A stretch of DNA of 64,000 bases from Bacteroidales bacterium. GTDB taxonomy: Bacteria; Bacteroidota; Bacteroidia; Bacteroidales; VadinHA17. A program made the translations under genes and the position numbers. Location of the stretch: positions 1 through 64,000 of the forward strand of contig JADKBK010000003.1 in assembly GCA_016715075.1 (NCBI GenBank), in the 5' to 3' direction. The notes under the pieces were generated by a model. It ran no database searches. It was not told the origin of the DNA and saw only the letters and a program-made list of their open reading frames with translations. Below, piece by piece: positions 48,257-57,246 of the stretch (its first letter is position 1; every line of letters begins with the position of its first letter).

Positions 48257-51200
48257 TTATTTATCTCTCAGGGCATTAAGAAACCTGTCAGACGTTACAA
48301 CTCTGGTATTGTATTCGAGGTTGTACTTCTGTAATTCCGGATCCTTTGGATAAGTGTCACCCGGTCCGGGAGGATAGCTTTTCATCCCATGGAAAGGTAA
48401 TGGTAAAACGGTGCTTCCGAATGCAGTATTTATATCCCCGTCTTTTACCCATCCTACGCTGCGAATCAGAAAATCACGCTTCCATCCGGTCTTCAGAACA
48501 GGCAATTTCTCAGCATTAAATTTGACAGTTGCTTCATCACCTGCATTTGATATGATATATTTATTATCTGAAGCGGTCAGGAGGGGAAGGACATCTCCGT
48601 ATCGGGTATAATTGCCTGCCAGGTCTCTCCATTTAGGTTCATCCTCCACAACAGAATAATCAAACCAGTGCGGTCCGTATCTGCCTCCTTTTCTAAAGCT
48701 TTGTGAAAAGCCCCTGTAATGCAGATCAGCTGACACAGGTTCCATAACAGTTGAATTCACCGGAACAGTGGAAAGCACACCTGAGAAGAAAATATAGTCC
48801 CAATAGATCTCCATGTTTGTGACGATCCTTACCCTGTGATCGGACGACAAAAACTTACCGGAAAGATCTGCAATAACGGTTTTATCCTTTCCCATTGGGA
48901 ATCCAAGATTCTCTATAACGGTTTCCCATTCCCCTTTTTTATTAATAACCTGCAATGAAGGAGGAAATACTTTCAAATCTGAAGACTGAGCCAACGCGGC
49001 ATTTATGCTTGCATCAGTCGGGAAGATCCATCCGTTAAGGAAGAGATACAGTTTACCGGAATTTGCAGTTTTTCCAGGATCAAGAATAAGATCCTTCATT
49101 TCTGTAACCCCCTGGTATTTATCAGGATTGAAACCAGAAATATATATATCATCTTTTCTTGAGATAAAAGAGAGCAGATCATTCCCCCTGGAGTCGGTGG
49201 CAGAAACAGGCAGAGCCTTTTCCTTCACCTGATATACTTTTTTCCCGGGGAATGGAGGAGGTGCAAACTGCTCAGGAACAAAAACATCAACCGAATCAGG
49301 ATGGTCAATGGCTACCAGTTCGAGCTTGTCGAAATAGATTGTTTCCCAGAGTTCAGAAGTAAGCTGAATGGAATACTCACCGTTTGATGGCTTCAGCTGC
49401 TCACCCGGAATTTTAAGATAGTCATCCGAGGCATCTGCAAAAGCGTATGCAGTATTTCCCCCCATGATTCCGAGTGGCATTCCAAGAGCGCTCCTCCACA
49501 TAACATCTTTAACAAACACATATTCATCACCATCCCAGGTATAAAGGAACGGACATGATCCTTTCAGGGTCTGGGATTCAACAAGTGACTGATCTGTACC
49601 CGGGAAAAAAATGTTCTGAGGGACACCGTTTGTCCAGGTTATTCTTATCACATCGGCGGTGGAACGTTTGCCGATACCAAAATGGATATTCGGATCTGTA
49701 ACGACCATAGTCTGATACAGGTCTCCTGCCCTCATTTCCATTTTAGCTCCAATCCCAAAATGGTTATTTTTAGCGCTGCCTGCTCTTAAACCAACAAGTT
49801 TAATTCTTATAAAGTGGTTTGCATTTCCCCCGTCATTCCTCAATAGAGTGACTCCACCGTTTATTCCGCTTATGACAATATCGAGGTCACCGTCATCATT
49901 ATAATCGAAAATGGCTATGTTATTGCCTGACCTTAACTCCTGGGGAAGCAGTTGTGAGACATCTGCGAAATTACCTTTCCCGTCATTATGATAAAGATAA
50001 ACACCCCGACCCTCTTTTTCTGAGGACTCACCGGCAATGAGAATATCAAGGAAACCGTCATTGTCAAAATCAAGGAAAGCAGCATCATAAGCTTTGACAT
50101 TCTTCATGGCGGAGAACATCTCACTGCCTGTTTTTACCTCTTCAAAGTTTCCGTTACGCAGATTCTGATAAAGCTTTTGGTTCCCCCCGTTTAAAGAGGT
50201 AATGAACAGGTCAAGATAACCGTCATTATTATAGTCCCCTACTGTAACTGCCCCGGATCCTCCTTCATCTTTTAATCCGCTGGTTGATGTTATGTCTTTA
50301 AAAACACCCTGACGCTGATTAGAGTAGAGAATATTTCCTGAATTCTCATTTATTACAATGAAATCAATGTCCCCGTCCTCATCAAAATCACCAAAAGCTG
50401 CATCCCTGGTACCAGGAGCTTTTCCTGATAATCCAAGCCTGGCAGATTCGTCTTTAAATGTTCCGTCCGAGTTATTTCTGAATAAAAAGTCGGCTTCTGA
50501 CCCTGCTTCGAAAAAATCCAGATCCCCGTCATGATCCATATCAAAGAAGAGAGCCATATTGCCGCCCGTCTTACTTCCCGCTCCGGCTTTGGCTGATACA
50601 TTCTCAAAGGTACCTGGTCCGGTATTTCTGTAAAGGATATCACCACCTTCCCTGATCACGTATATATCAAGGAATCCGTCATTGTCAAAATCGGTAAATG
50701 TTGTGTACGATTCCTTCCCGGTATGGTTTATGCCTGCTTCTTCCGAGACATCCTTAAACCTTCCCATGTCATTATTGAAAAGGTAATGTTTATAGGAAGA
50801 GGATGCAGCGTCAAAGCTTCCCACATAGAGATCAATATCTCCATCTCCGTCATAATCACCAGAAGCAACATGTGCGGAGTTGCCGGCAGGGACAATACCC
50901 AGTCCTGCGGATTCCGAGACATCGTTGAATCTTATTACCTCCAGTACTGATCTGTCATCACTTAGCTGTGACCCAGATTGCTGGTCGAATGTAATCAGGG
51001 GAAATCCTATCAGCGATCCGCCGGGACCTTTCAGATCCATAATACCAGCCTGGTAAGGTGAAGTTACCTTGAGATAATTATGAAAGATCGCAAACTGAAT
51101 TATGGCATTCTCCTTATCCGGCTTTCGAAGCAACTCAACAGTTTTATTATAATATTCCACTGCTTCTTTAGGGAACTCAGGAAATTGCCTGTGTATTATT

Positions 51201-51790
51201 TCCATCTGTTCAAGTGCTTTATCTGTCTCTCCGTTTCGTATAAGTATCTCAGTGAGGGTAAGGTGCGGTACAATATTGGCAGGGGCTTTCTCAACAAGCT
51301 GCATTATAACGTTTTTACGCAGTTTCTGAGATTCTTCATCTGCTGTTGCTGAATAGAGCTCTGAAAGGTCATAGAGGGTTTTAACATGTCCTGGTGAAAA
51401 CTCAAGTGACTTGTTCAGTTCTGAAATAGCTTTGTCCCTCTGGTCATTCATCTGGTAAACAGTTGCAAGGATAAGTCTTATATCAGGGTCCTTCGGATCG
51501 ATCTCAATGGCCTTCAGGAGTCGCTTTTCTGCCTCAGGATACCTGCCCATTCTCAAATAGGTCAGCCCCAGGTTTGCATACCCGAGTTTTTCCTTTGGCG
51601 ATAGTTTAATATACTTCAGGAATTCTTTTTCAGCCTCATCAAGCTTAAACTCCTCAAGGTAAGCAAGCCCAAGTGTCTGGGTAGTCATCAGATCAATTGA
51701 TTTCTGTTTAGCTGCTTCCGGGCTCTCCTTGCAACTAAAGAAAGCCAGAGTGCAAAACGCTGTAAATAATACAATACCGATATTTTTCAT
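48257..51790 (-). CDS. TPR-FG-GAP-ASPIC fusion lipoprotein
   Basis: This 1177-residue lipoprotein has a signal ending AFFSC, lipid Cys 20. Residues about 35-220 are TPR helices (AYLEEFKLDEAEKEFLKYI, ANLGLTYLRMGRYPEAEKRL, KTLYDLSELYSATADEESQ). A propeller of FG-GAP blades fills about 285-690 (ASGDYDGDGDIDLYVG, TDFDNDGFLDIYVI, GDFDEDGDIDFIVINE, FDYNDDGDLDIVISG). An ASPIC domain follows (FIRIKLVGLR, FGIGAKMEM, HFGIGKRSTADVIRITWTNG), then about 400 residues of beta-rich sequence I do not recognise (ending in a conserved-looking GHWFDYS-type region). It is surface or periplasmic. Joining a protein scaffold to a calcium propeller suggests an assembly or sensing role, not an enzyme. It is separated by inverted repeats from the binding-protein operon upstream. 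Confidence 0.85.
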   Translation of the reverse strand: MKNIGIVLFTAFCTLAFFSCKESPEAAKQKSIDLMTTQTLGLAYLEEFKLDEAEKEFLKYIKLSPKEKLGYANLGLTYLRMGRYPEAEKRLLKAIEIDPKDPDIRLILATVYQMNDQRDKAISELNKSLEFSPGHVKTLYDLSELYSATADEESQKLRKNVIMQLVEKAPANIVPHLTLTEILIRNGETDKALEQMEIIHRQFPEFPKEAVEYYNKTVELLRKPDKENAIIQFAIFHNYLKVTSPYQAGIMDLKGPGGSLIGFPLITFDQQSGSQLSDDRSVLEVIRFNDVSESAGLGIVPAGNSAHVASGDYDGDGDIDLYVGSFDAASSSYKHYLFNNDMGRFKDVSEEAGINHTGKESYTTFTDFDNDGFLDIYVIREGGDILYRNTGPGTFENVSAKAGAGSKTGGNMALFFDMDHDGDLDFFEAGSEADFLFRNNSDGTFKDESARLGLSGKAPGTRDAAFGDFDEDGDIDFIVINENSGNILYSNQRQGVFKDITSTSGLKDEGGSGAVTVGDYNNDGYLDLFITSLNGGNQKLYQNLRNGNFEEVKTGSEMFSAMKNVKAYDAAFLDFDNDGFLDILIAGESSEKEGRGVYLYHNDGKGNFADVSQLLPQELRSGNNIAIFDYNDDGDLDIVISGINGGVTLLRNDGGNANHFIRIKLVGLRAGSAKNNHFGIGAKMEMRAGDLYQTMVVTDPNIHFGIGKRSTADVIRITWTNGVPQNIFFPGTDQSLVESQTLKGSCPFLYTWDGDEYVFVKDVMWRSALGMPLGIMGGNTAYAFADASDDYLKIPGEQLKPSNGEYSIQLTSELWETIYFDKLELVAIDHPDSVDVFVPEQFAPPPFPGKKVYQVKEKALPVSATDSRGNDLLSFISRKDDIYISGFNPDKYQGVTEMKDLILDPGKTANSGKLYLFLNGWIFPTDASINAALAQSSDLKVFPPSLQVINKKGEWETVIENLGFPMGKDKTVIADLSGKFLSSDHRVRIVTNMEIYWDYIFFSGVLSTVPVNSTVMEPVSADLHYRGFSQSFRKGGRYGPHWFDYSVVEDEPKWRDLAGNYTRYGDVLPLLTASDNKYIISNAGDEATVKFNAEKLPVLKTGWKRDFLIRSVGWVKDGDINTAFGSTVLPLPFHGMKSYPPGPGDTYPKDPELQKYNLEYNTRVVTSDRFLNALRDK

Positions 51791-51854
51791 TCCCTTATAA
51801 TTGACAATAACTGAATATGAAACTTAATCCTGAACAACCTGTCAAATTTACAAA

Positions 51855-51960
51855 TTAACCGCAAAGGTCGCTAAGATTTTACGCAAAGATCGCAAAGAGC
51901 ACTCCGTTTAAATCCTTACTTTGCGTCCTTCGCGCGGAAACTTTGCGGACTTTGCGGTTA
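51855..51960. repeat. CCGCAAAGG-word inverted repeat
   Basis: The arms 51855-51898 (TTAACCGCAAAGGTCGCTAA, then ACGCAAAGATCGCAAAG) and 51917-51960 (CTTTGCGTCC, CTTTGCGGACTTTGCGGTTA) form an imperfect hairpin. It is the same word family as 29411-29520, in a spacer between two co-directional genes. Confidence 0.75.
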
Positions 51961-51983
51961 AAAAAGAACTTTACAGAAGAATC

Positions 51984-53108
51984 TTATCTTCCTCCAATAA
52001 CCGGAATACCATTTCTTATTTCCACAAAAACCGGTGTTCCTTTACGGTTACCGTTTGCATCAAACTGAATGGTACCTGTTACCCCAACATATTTAATTTC
52101 CCGTAAGGCTTTCTGGATCCCTTCCCGCTCAGTGCCAGCCTTTCTGACAGCATCTATAAGTATGTTCATTCCATCGAATGCATAAGCTGCAACTGCTCCG
52201 GGATCATTTCCATACTGTTTTCGGTAATCCTTCACAAATGATTCCCCGAGCTTACCTGAAAAAATCTCTGAAGAAGCTAACATCACATTTTCAAAATACT
52301 TATAGTCCAGGCCGGGAATTTTATTTTCATCCAGCTGATTGAGAGTGGCAAAAACAGGCCGGTGTAAATTATTTTGTCTCAGTTGTTCGATTATCTGTAT
52401 GGCAGGGGCAGATTGGACTAAAAGTATAATACAATCAAAATGCTCTTTTTTTAGTCTGTCGGTAATCTCCTTAAGATCCTGAAAGGTATCATTGTATTTA
52501 ATAAGTACAGGTACCGGTTTTTCTGAATTTTCAGTTTTTTTCAGAAAATTCTTAAGTGTTGATCCTGAATCATAACTGTCATCCGAGATAACTGCAATTT
52601 TATGAAGATCCCTTTTATTAAATATTTCATCAATCAGGGCGTCTGATACCTGAATGTCATTAAATACGCAATTGAAAAACCATGGAACGAATGCCTGGGC
52701 CAGTGTAGGGTCGCCAGACCAGGCAGAAAGGAAGACAACTCTTGATTTCGCTGAAACCTGCTCAACGAGGTGAGCATTCCGTCCATCATGAGAACCAAGA
52801 ATGGCAACCACATTTTCGTCGAAGATCATTTTGACTGCTTCTTTGGAACCGGTGCCCCAGGGCCCTTCCATCGTACCTGTAATCAGACAAACCGGTACTC
52901 CATTTACACCACCCTTTTGGTTGGCATATTTTACAGCCAGTTCAGCTCCATACCTGGCAGCAGGAGAATTTCTGTCGGGTATCAGAAGACCGAATTTTAT
53001 TGCCTCCTTTTTTGAATTGGTTTCCTGACCTGGTGAGGCAACGGAAATAATAAGGAGCGGCAGGATAAGAAGAAGGCAGCTCTTAATTGGATATGTATAG
53101 AATCTCAT
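51984..53108 (-). CDS. periplasmic branched-chain amino-acid-type substrate-binding protein
   Basis: This 374-residue protein has a signal peptide (about 1-27, ending SPGQ). The type-I periplasmic-binding fold (Peripla_BP_6) is clear: FGLLIPDRNSPAARYGAEL, AVKYANQKGGVNGVPV, AILGSHDGRNAHLVEQVSA, VVFLSAWSGDPTLAQAFVPW, YAFDGMNILIDAVRKAG. It lies 19 bp after the DAHP synthase gene. There are no LivHMGF permease or ATPase genes in the window, so it may be a sensor or scavenging receptor, or may partner a distant transporter. It is diverged from the second binding protein at 54029-55348, although both end in a similar 'YDGMNILIEAVKKAG' helix. The ligand is unknown. Confidence 0.85.
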   Translation of the reverse strand: MRFYTYPIKSCLLLILPLLIISVASPGQETNSKKEAIKFGLLIPDRNSPAARYGAELAVKYANQKGGVNGVPVCLITGTMEGPWGTGSKEAVKMIFDENVVAILGSHDGRNAHLVEQVSAKSRVVFLSAWSGDPTLAQAFVPWFFNCVFNDIQVSDALIDEIFNKRDLHKIAVISDDSYDSGSTLKNFLKKTENSEKPVPVLIKYNDTFQDLKEITDRLKKEHFDCIILLVQSAPAIQIIEQLRQNNLHRPVFATLNQLDENKIPGLDYKYFENVMLASSEIFSGKLGESFVKDYRKQYGNDPGAVAAYAFDGMNILIDAVRKAGTEREGIQKALREIKYVGVTGTIQFDANGNRKGTPVFVEIRNGIPVIGGR

Positions 53109-53127
53109 GTAATGTCCCTTTGGATTA

Positions 53128-54009
53128 CTAATCCTCAGAGAGTGACTGTACTGAAATTTTCCTGTCCACTGCCACCGCCACTTTCCTCAGATCGCTCATC
53201 AACTGTGCAAATTCATCAAGATCAAGTGATTGATGACCATCGCATAATGCTTTTTCAGGATCATAATGGACTTCCATTATGAGTCCGTCGGCTCCTGCAG
53301 CAACAGCTGCCTTTGCCATTGCAGGCACCATCCACCTGATTCCTGTTCCATGACTGGGATCCACAATTACCGGCAGATGAGTCAGCCGCTTTAGCATAGG
53401 TACAGCACTAAGGTCAAGGGTATTTCGTGTTGATGTTTCGAAAGTACGGATACCTCGTTCGCAAAGGATTACATTTTCATTACCCTGACTAAGAATATAT
53501 TCAGCGGCAAGCAGGAATTCTTCAATTGTTGCCATCATGCCCCGCTTAAGGAGGATAGGTTTCCGTGTCATTCCAACCTCTTTAAGCAAAGGGTAGTTTT
53601 GCATATTTCTTGAGCCTATCTGCAACATATCAGCATATTTTCCTACCATTTGCACCTGTCTTGTATCCATAACTTCGGTGACGACTGGCATACCTGTTTC
53701 CTCTCTTATAGCGCTGAGAAGCTTCAGTCCTTCTTCTCCAAGGCCCTGAAAGCTGTATGGAGAGGAGCGTGGTTTGAATGCCCCGCCGCGCAGGATCCGA
53801 GCTCCCCATTTTTTGACTGACCTTGCAGTATCGAATAGTTGTTCCTGGCTCTCGACCGCGCAAGGTCCTGCAATTACTATCAACTCAGTACCGCCTACCT
53901 CAACACCGGCAACATTCACAATCGAGGCTTCAGGCTTTGTCTCACGATTAACCCTGGCCGGAACATTTATTCCAACACTAGCAGGAATATTGCATGAATT
54001 TGCCTCCAT
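53128..54009 (-). CDS. aroF: 3-deoxy-7-phosphoheptulonate (DAHP) synthase, type I-beta
   Basis: This 293-residue enzyme condenses phosphoenolpyruvate and erythrose-4-phosphate, the first step of the shikimate pathway. The motifs of the I-beta/KDO8P-like group are present: VIAGPCAVESQEQ, RGGAFKPRSSPYSFQG, LQIGSRNMQNYPLLKEVG, KPILLKRGMMATIEEF, CERGIRTFE, LPVIVDPSHGTG and MEVHYDPEKALCDG, including the metal-binding Cys, His, Glu and Asp. There is no signal peptide and no ACT or chorismate-mutase regulatory domain. It sits between two exported binding-protein genes with 19 bp on each side. That is an odd place for a cytoplasmic aromatic-pathway enzyme and suggests a dedicated rather than housekeeping copy. 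Confidence 0.93.
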   Translation of the reverse strand: MEANSCNIPASVGINVPARVNRETKPEASIVNVAGVEVGGTELIVIAGPCAVESQEQLFDTARSVKKWGARILRGGAFKPRSSPYSFQGLGEEGLKLLSAIREETGMPVVTEVMDTRQVQMVGKYADMLQIGSRNMQNYPLLKEVGMTRKPILLKRGMMATIEEFLLAAEYILSQGNENVILCERGIRTFETSTRNTLDLSAVPMLKRLTHLPVIVDPSHGTGIRWMVPAMAKAAVAAGADGLIMEVHYDPEKALCDGHQSLDLDEFAQLMSDLRKVAVAVDRKISVQSLSED

Positions 54010-54028
54010 TTTAGATTTTAATTAAATT

Positions 54029-55348
54029 TTAATACCTGTCTGTAGAATGCTTGTAGATTTCATTGCTTTTCTCGAGTGGGGGTGCAGGCGTAAACTCAAA
54101 TTTTCCGTTTTTCACCCTTGCCAGGTAAATAGGTCTAATATTATTCCATGACCCATCGAAGATTACCTTACCGGTAACACCCTGGTAGCCATTGAATGTT
54201 TTCATATCAGTAAGCAGATCGCGTATAAGAGCACGGTTCAATCCTGCTTTTTTAACTGCCTCAATCAAGATATTCATTCCATCATAGGCATGGGCAGCAA
54301 AGACATCAGGTTTCTGACCAAATCTCTTCTGATAATTTTCCTGGAATGCTTTCAGCTTTGGATCATTGGAATCGGGGTTATACTGGCATGTTGTTTTAAT
54401 ACCCTCTGCCAATGGGCCGGCTATACTGAGAAACTCATCACTGACAACCCTGTCAGATGTATATACAGGTTGATTAAGACCCATCGCGCGTATCTGCTGA
54501 AGGATCAGAGCTGATTCTTTGGCATTGCCCCAGATTGCGATTGCATCAGGGTTAGTCTTTTTGATACGTTCCAGCTGACTTTTAAACTCTGTCTCACCAT
54601 CATTGAAACGTTCTTCAATAAGAATAGGCACACCCAGCCTTGTAGCAGTACGGTTAAAATGAAGAGTGCCAACTCTTCCATAACGGTTATTTGCCCTTAT
54701 CACTGAAAGTCTCTTGTGCCCATCCACTTTTATTATCTGGTTAACCATCACATAACTGGCCTGGCGGTCATCAGGGATTGTACGCACTACCCATGGTATG
54801 TTTGTCTCTGTAAAAGTAGGATCAGGATCACCGGTACAAACCATAGGAATTTCAAGTTTTAATGTCGCCCTGATAGCGACATGCGATACTATATCGTCAA
54901 TTGAACCCAGCCATGCCCATACACCTTCTTCATCCATTTTGACAACCTCATTAGCTGCCGCTCCCCAAAGGCCCACATCATTGTGTACCATTAATTTGAA
55001 AGGAGTACCCTTATACCCTCCTTTTTTATTTGCCTCTTCTATGGCCATCATTGAACCCTGAAGCATCTGTTTACCAAGTGATACGATAATTGAACCTTCC
55101 AGCGGCCCGAGAAATCCAATCCTTACCTCTTCAAGTCCAACTGGAGCAGGTTTCTCCCGACCCGCGCCATAAAATTTCATCGGCTCGATAAAATGATATT
55201 TATATGCCTTCATATATTTGTCATAGCCAACCAGTTCATCCGGTATATTACCGTAGTTCGGTGATTTTTTTTCCTGTGCGCTGACCCATGTAAAAGTGAT
55301 AAGGGAGATCAGAAACAATGTAACAAGATTTTTAAACTGTGGTTTCAT
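54029..55348 (-). CDS. periplasmic branched-chain amino-acid-type substrate-binding protein
   Basis: This 439-residue protein has a signal peptide (about 1-25, ending VSAQ), a 45-residue unusual leader (ELVGYDKYMKAYKYHF), then the Peripla_BP_6 fold: RIGFLGPLEGSIIVSLGKQML, AIEEANKKGGYKGTPF, VWAWLGSIDDIVSHVAIRA, VCTGDPDPTFTETNIPWVV, IWGNAKESALILQQIRAMG and AHAYDGMNILIEAVKKAG. It is longer than the neighbouring binding protein. It is encoded 11 bp after the RidA-like gene and 19 bp before the DAHP synthase gene, all on one strand. No permease or ATPase is nearby. The ligand cannot be told from sequence, but hydrophobic or aromatic small molecules are common in this family. Confidence 0.85.
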   Translation of the reverse strand: MKPQFKNLVTLFLISLITFTWVSAQEKKSPNYGNIPDELVGYDKYMKAYKYHFIEPMKFYGAGREKPAPVGLEEVRIGFLGPLEGSIIVSLGKQMLQGSMMAIEEANKKGGYKGTPFKLMVHNDVGLWGAAANEVVKMDEEGVWAWLGSIDDIVSHVAIRATLKLEIPMVCTGDPDPTFTETNIPWVVRTIPDDRQASYVMVNQIIKVDGHKRLSVIRANNRYGRVGTLHFNRTATRLGVPILIEERFNDGETEFKSQLERIKKTNPDAIAIWGNAKESALILQQIRAMGLNQPVYTSDRVVSDEFLSIAGPLAEGIKTTCQYNPDSNDPKLKAFQENYQKRFGQKPDVFAAHAYDGMNILIEAVKKAGLNRALIRDLLTDMKTFNGYQGVTGKVIFDGSWNNIRPIYLARVKNGKFEFTPAPPLEKSNEIYKHSTDRY

Positions 55349-55359
55349 ATTCTTATTTA

Positions 55360-55947
55360 TTATTTCATTTTACAAATTGCATAAGCTTCTATTTCCACAA
55401 GCAGAGTCTCCCAGCACAAACGTGCCTGTATCCCGGTACTTGCAGGAAGAGGGTCCAGATTAAGCCAACTGTAGAAAGTGGTCCGGATCTTATTGAATTC
55501 AGCATAATCCCGCTCTATATCCCTTAGATAATTTGTAGTTCTTACAACATCATGCCACGTCATCCCTTCAGCTTCAAGAAGAGTTGTAATATTTCGATAT
55601 GTTCTCCATAACTGGGCATTAAAATCCCCGATATGTTCTGCCTTTCCCTCTTCATTTACGCTTGCGGTTCCGGAGATCAGCAACACTTTGTAATCTCCAA
55701 AATCAAGGCGCAAGGCTCGTGAAAAAGATGAAGGCTTCTGGTAGTTGTAGGCTTCATTAAGCACCTGTGGCGCATGTACAACATGTTTTTCTATCGGAGG
55801 CCGGCTATTATGTACAGAAGGAAAAACAGTAGCGGTAATAGTCTCGGCATCACTTAATATGCCAAGTTTCTTCATCTCAGTTTTCTCTCCGTCAGTGAGC
55901 TTCTTCAGATCAATAAGTATGTGTTTATCAGTCATTATTATAGTCAA
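55360..55947 (-). CDS. RidA/YjgF-family protein with N-terminal extension
   Basis: The protein has 195 residues; a Met at 55935 is an alternative start. The C-terminal 120 residues are the YjgF/RidA fold: ALRLDFGDYKVLLISGTASV, GDFNAQLWRTYRNITTLLEAEG, WHDVVRTTNYLRDIERDYAEF, PASTGIQARLC, LLVEIEAYAI. The first 65-70 residues are extra compared with the classic 130-residue RidA. RidA proteins hydrolyse reactive enamine or imine intermediates, while longer relatives include chorismatases (FkbO/Hyg5 type). The DAHP synthase nearby makes an aromatic-pathway link tempting, but the extension is too short for a full chorismatase. No signal peptide is present. Confidence 0.82.
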   Translation of the reverse strand: MTIIMTDKHILIDLKKLTDGEKTEMKKLGILSDAETITATVFPSVHNSRPPIEKHVVHAPQVLNEAYNYQKPSSFSRALRLDFGDYKVLLISGTASVNEEGKAEHIGDFNAQLWRTYRNITTLLEAEGMTWHDVVRTTNYLRDIERDYAEFNKIRTTFYSWLNLDPLPASTGIQARLCWETLLVEIEAYAICKMK

Positions 55948-56036
55948 TTAGGTTTATGGTTTAGGATTAGGTTCAATGTTAAGTTTATAGCTTTCCGTGA
56001 TATGGTTATTTCATGATTGTAGGAATTCAGATTCCA

Positions 56037-57236
56037 TTATTTTATAATCTCACCCCTGCTTACACCCTTTGAAGTGGCGACCCATAGTACTCCATCCTCG
56101 CGATCGACACCAATAATAAAATTATGAGCAATTGATGGGGTCAGTGGGATCTCTTTCTTCTCCTTGCCATTAGTCAGGATGGCCACCCCGTTTTCATTAT
56201 TATCATTTTTTTTGTATGTAACCCATGACTCACCATTGGTGCTGCTCAGACCTCTGTCACTGCAGGCAAATACAACAGGACCTTCAGCTCTCAGAAAATT
56301 GATAAAGTTACTGGCCAGGCCGCTGTCGTGATCAAAATATCCTTTCCAGTATTTACCATCATAACGGCTCATTCCGAAATATGTTGAAACCCAGAGGATC
56401 CCATCTGCCCATGAGGTAGCTGTTGTGATATCGTGAACTACACCGTCATTTGGCTGAAGATCTATCTCCATAAAGCCATCAGGATCAGTATAATCCCTGA
56501 ACTGTTTTGTTTTTGTATTATATTCGATTACCCCTCCCCCCCAGGCTGCAATGTAGATCTTGCCATCACCGGCGGAAACTCCATAGGTCCATGGTTCATG
56601 CATTGGTGCATTTTTTTCAGTGAATATCTCCCATTCCTTAGTGAATGTATCATAATGACCAACTCCTCCTCCTGTTGCACACCATACATCCTTTCCTACA
56701 CATATTACCATATAAACCAGGTCATTCGGCATGCCGCTGTTAAACTGGTTGAATGTTTCAAATTTTCCGGCCGACCACCTGGATAATCCTCCAAGTGTAC
56801 CAATCCAGACATCCCCTGTAAGTTCACTTACATCTACTGATACTACGCCATTATGAGCCAGGCCATCTTTTGTAGTATAAGTCTTCCATTTACCATTCTG
56901 ATATACAGCAAGTCCGTCATGTGTGCCTGCAAAAACCCTGTCGCCATCAATTCTGACACAATAAGCTTTGTCGGATGGCAGTCCGTCTTTTGTTGTAAAG
57001 TTACGCCATTTGCCATAGACCGGGACAGGAGGAAGTTCTCCTTTCACTCCTGTTAATTTATCGCCATTTACAGATCCATTGCCTGAATCGCTTTTTAAAG
57101 CCAGATCAGAAGCCTGAGCGGCTTTGGTGCTGCCTTCACTTTTATCATTATGACTGAAACCCATGGAAAGGGTTCCGACAATCATTACAGCAATTGCTGC
57201 TATCCTGAAATACTGGTTTCTTATCAATTTTTTCAT
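56037..57236 (-). CDS. exported beta-propeller of two-component-regulator (Reg_prop) type
   Basis: This 399-residue protein has an N-terminal signal or anchor (FRIAAIAVMIVGTLSMGFS). Reg_prop-like blades of about 45 residues follow (WRNFTTKDGLPSDKAYCV, KWKTYTTKDGLAHNGVVSVDV, GDVWIGTLGGLSRW, GKDVWCATGGGVGHYD, GILWVSTYFGMSRYDGKYW, GVLWVATSKGVSRG). Such propellers form the sensor part of hybrid two-component systems, but here no kinase follows and the protein ends after the propeller. It lies 10 bp after the tri-haem propeller gene. A ligand-sensing or scaffold role outside the inner membrane is inferred. Confidence 0.8.
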   Translation of the reverse strand: MKKLIRNQYFRIAAIAVMIVGTLSMGFSHNDKSEGSTKAAQASDLALKSDSGNGSVNGDKLTGVKGELPPVPVYGKWRNFTTKDGLPSDKAYCVRIDGDRVFAGTHDGLAVYQNGKWKTYTTKDGLAHNGVVSVDVSELTGDVWIGTLGGLSRWSAGKFETFNQFNSGMPNDLVYMVICVGKDVWCATGGGVGHYDTFTKEWEIFTEKNAPMHEPWTYGVSAGDGKIYIAAWGGGVIEYNTKTKQFRDYTDPDGFMEIDLQPNDGVVHDITTATSWADGILWVSTYFGMSRYDGKYWKGYFDHDSGLASNFINFLRAEGPVVFACSDRGLSSTNGESWVTYKKNDNNENGVAILTNGKEKKEIPLTPSIAHNFIIGVDREDGVLWVATSKGVSRGEIIK

Positions 57237-57246
57237 TTTTATCTGG

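Noticed and set aside
55360..55947. Chorismatase (FkbO/Hyg5 type)
   Set aside because: The protein has only ~195 residues and the N-terminal part is too short for the extra chorismatase half; RidA-like is the safer name.
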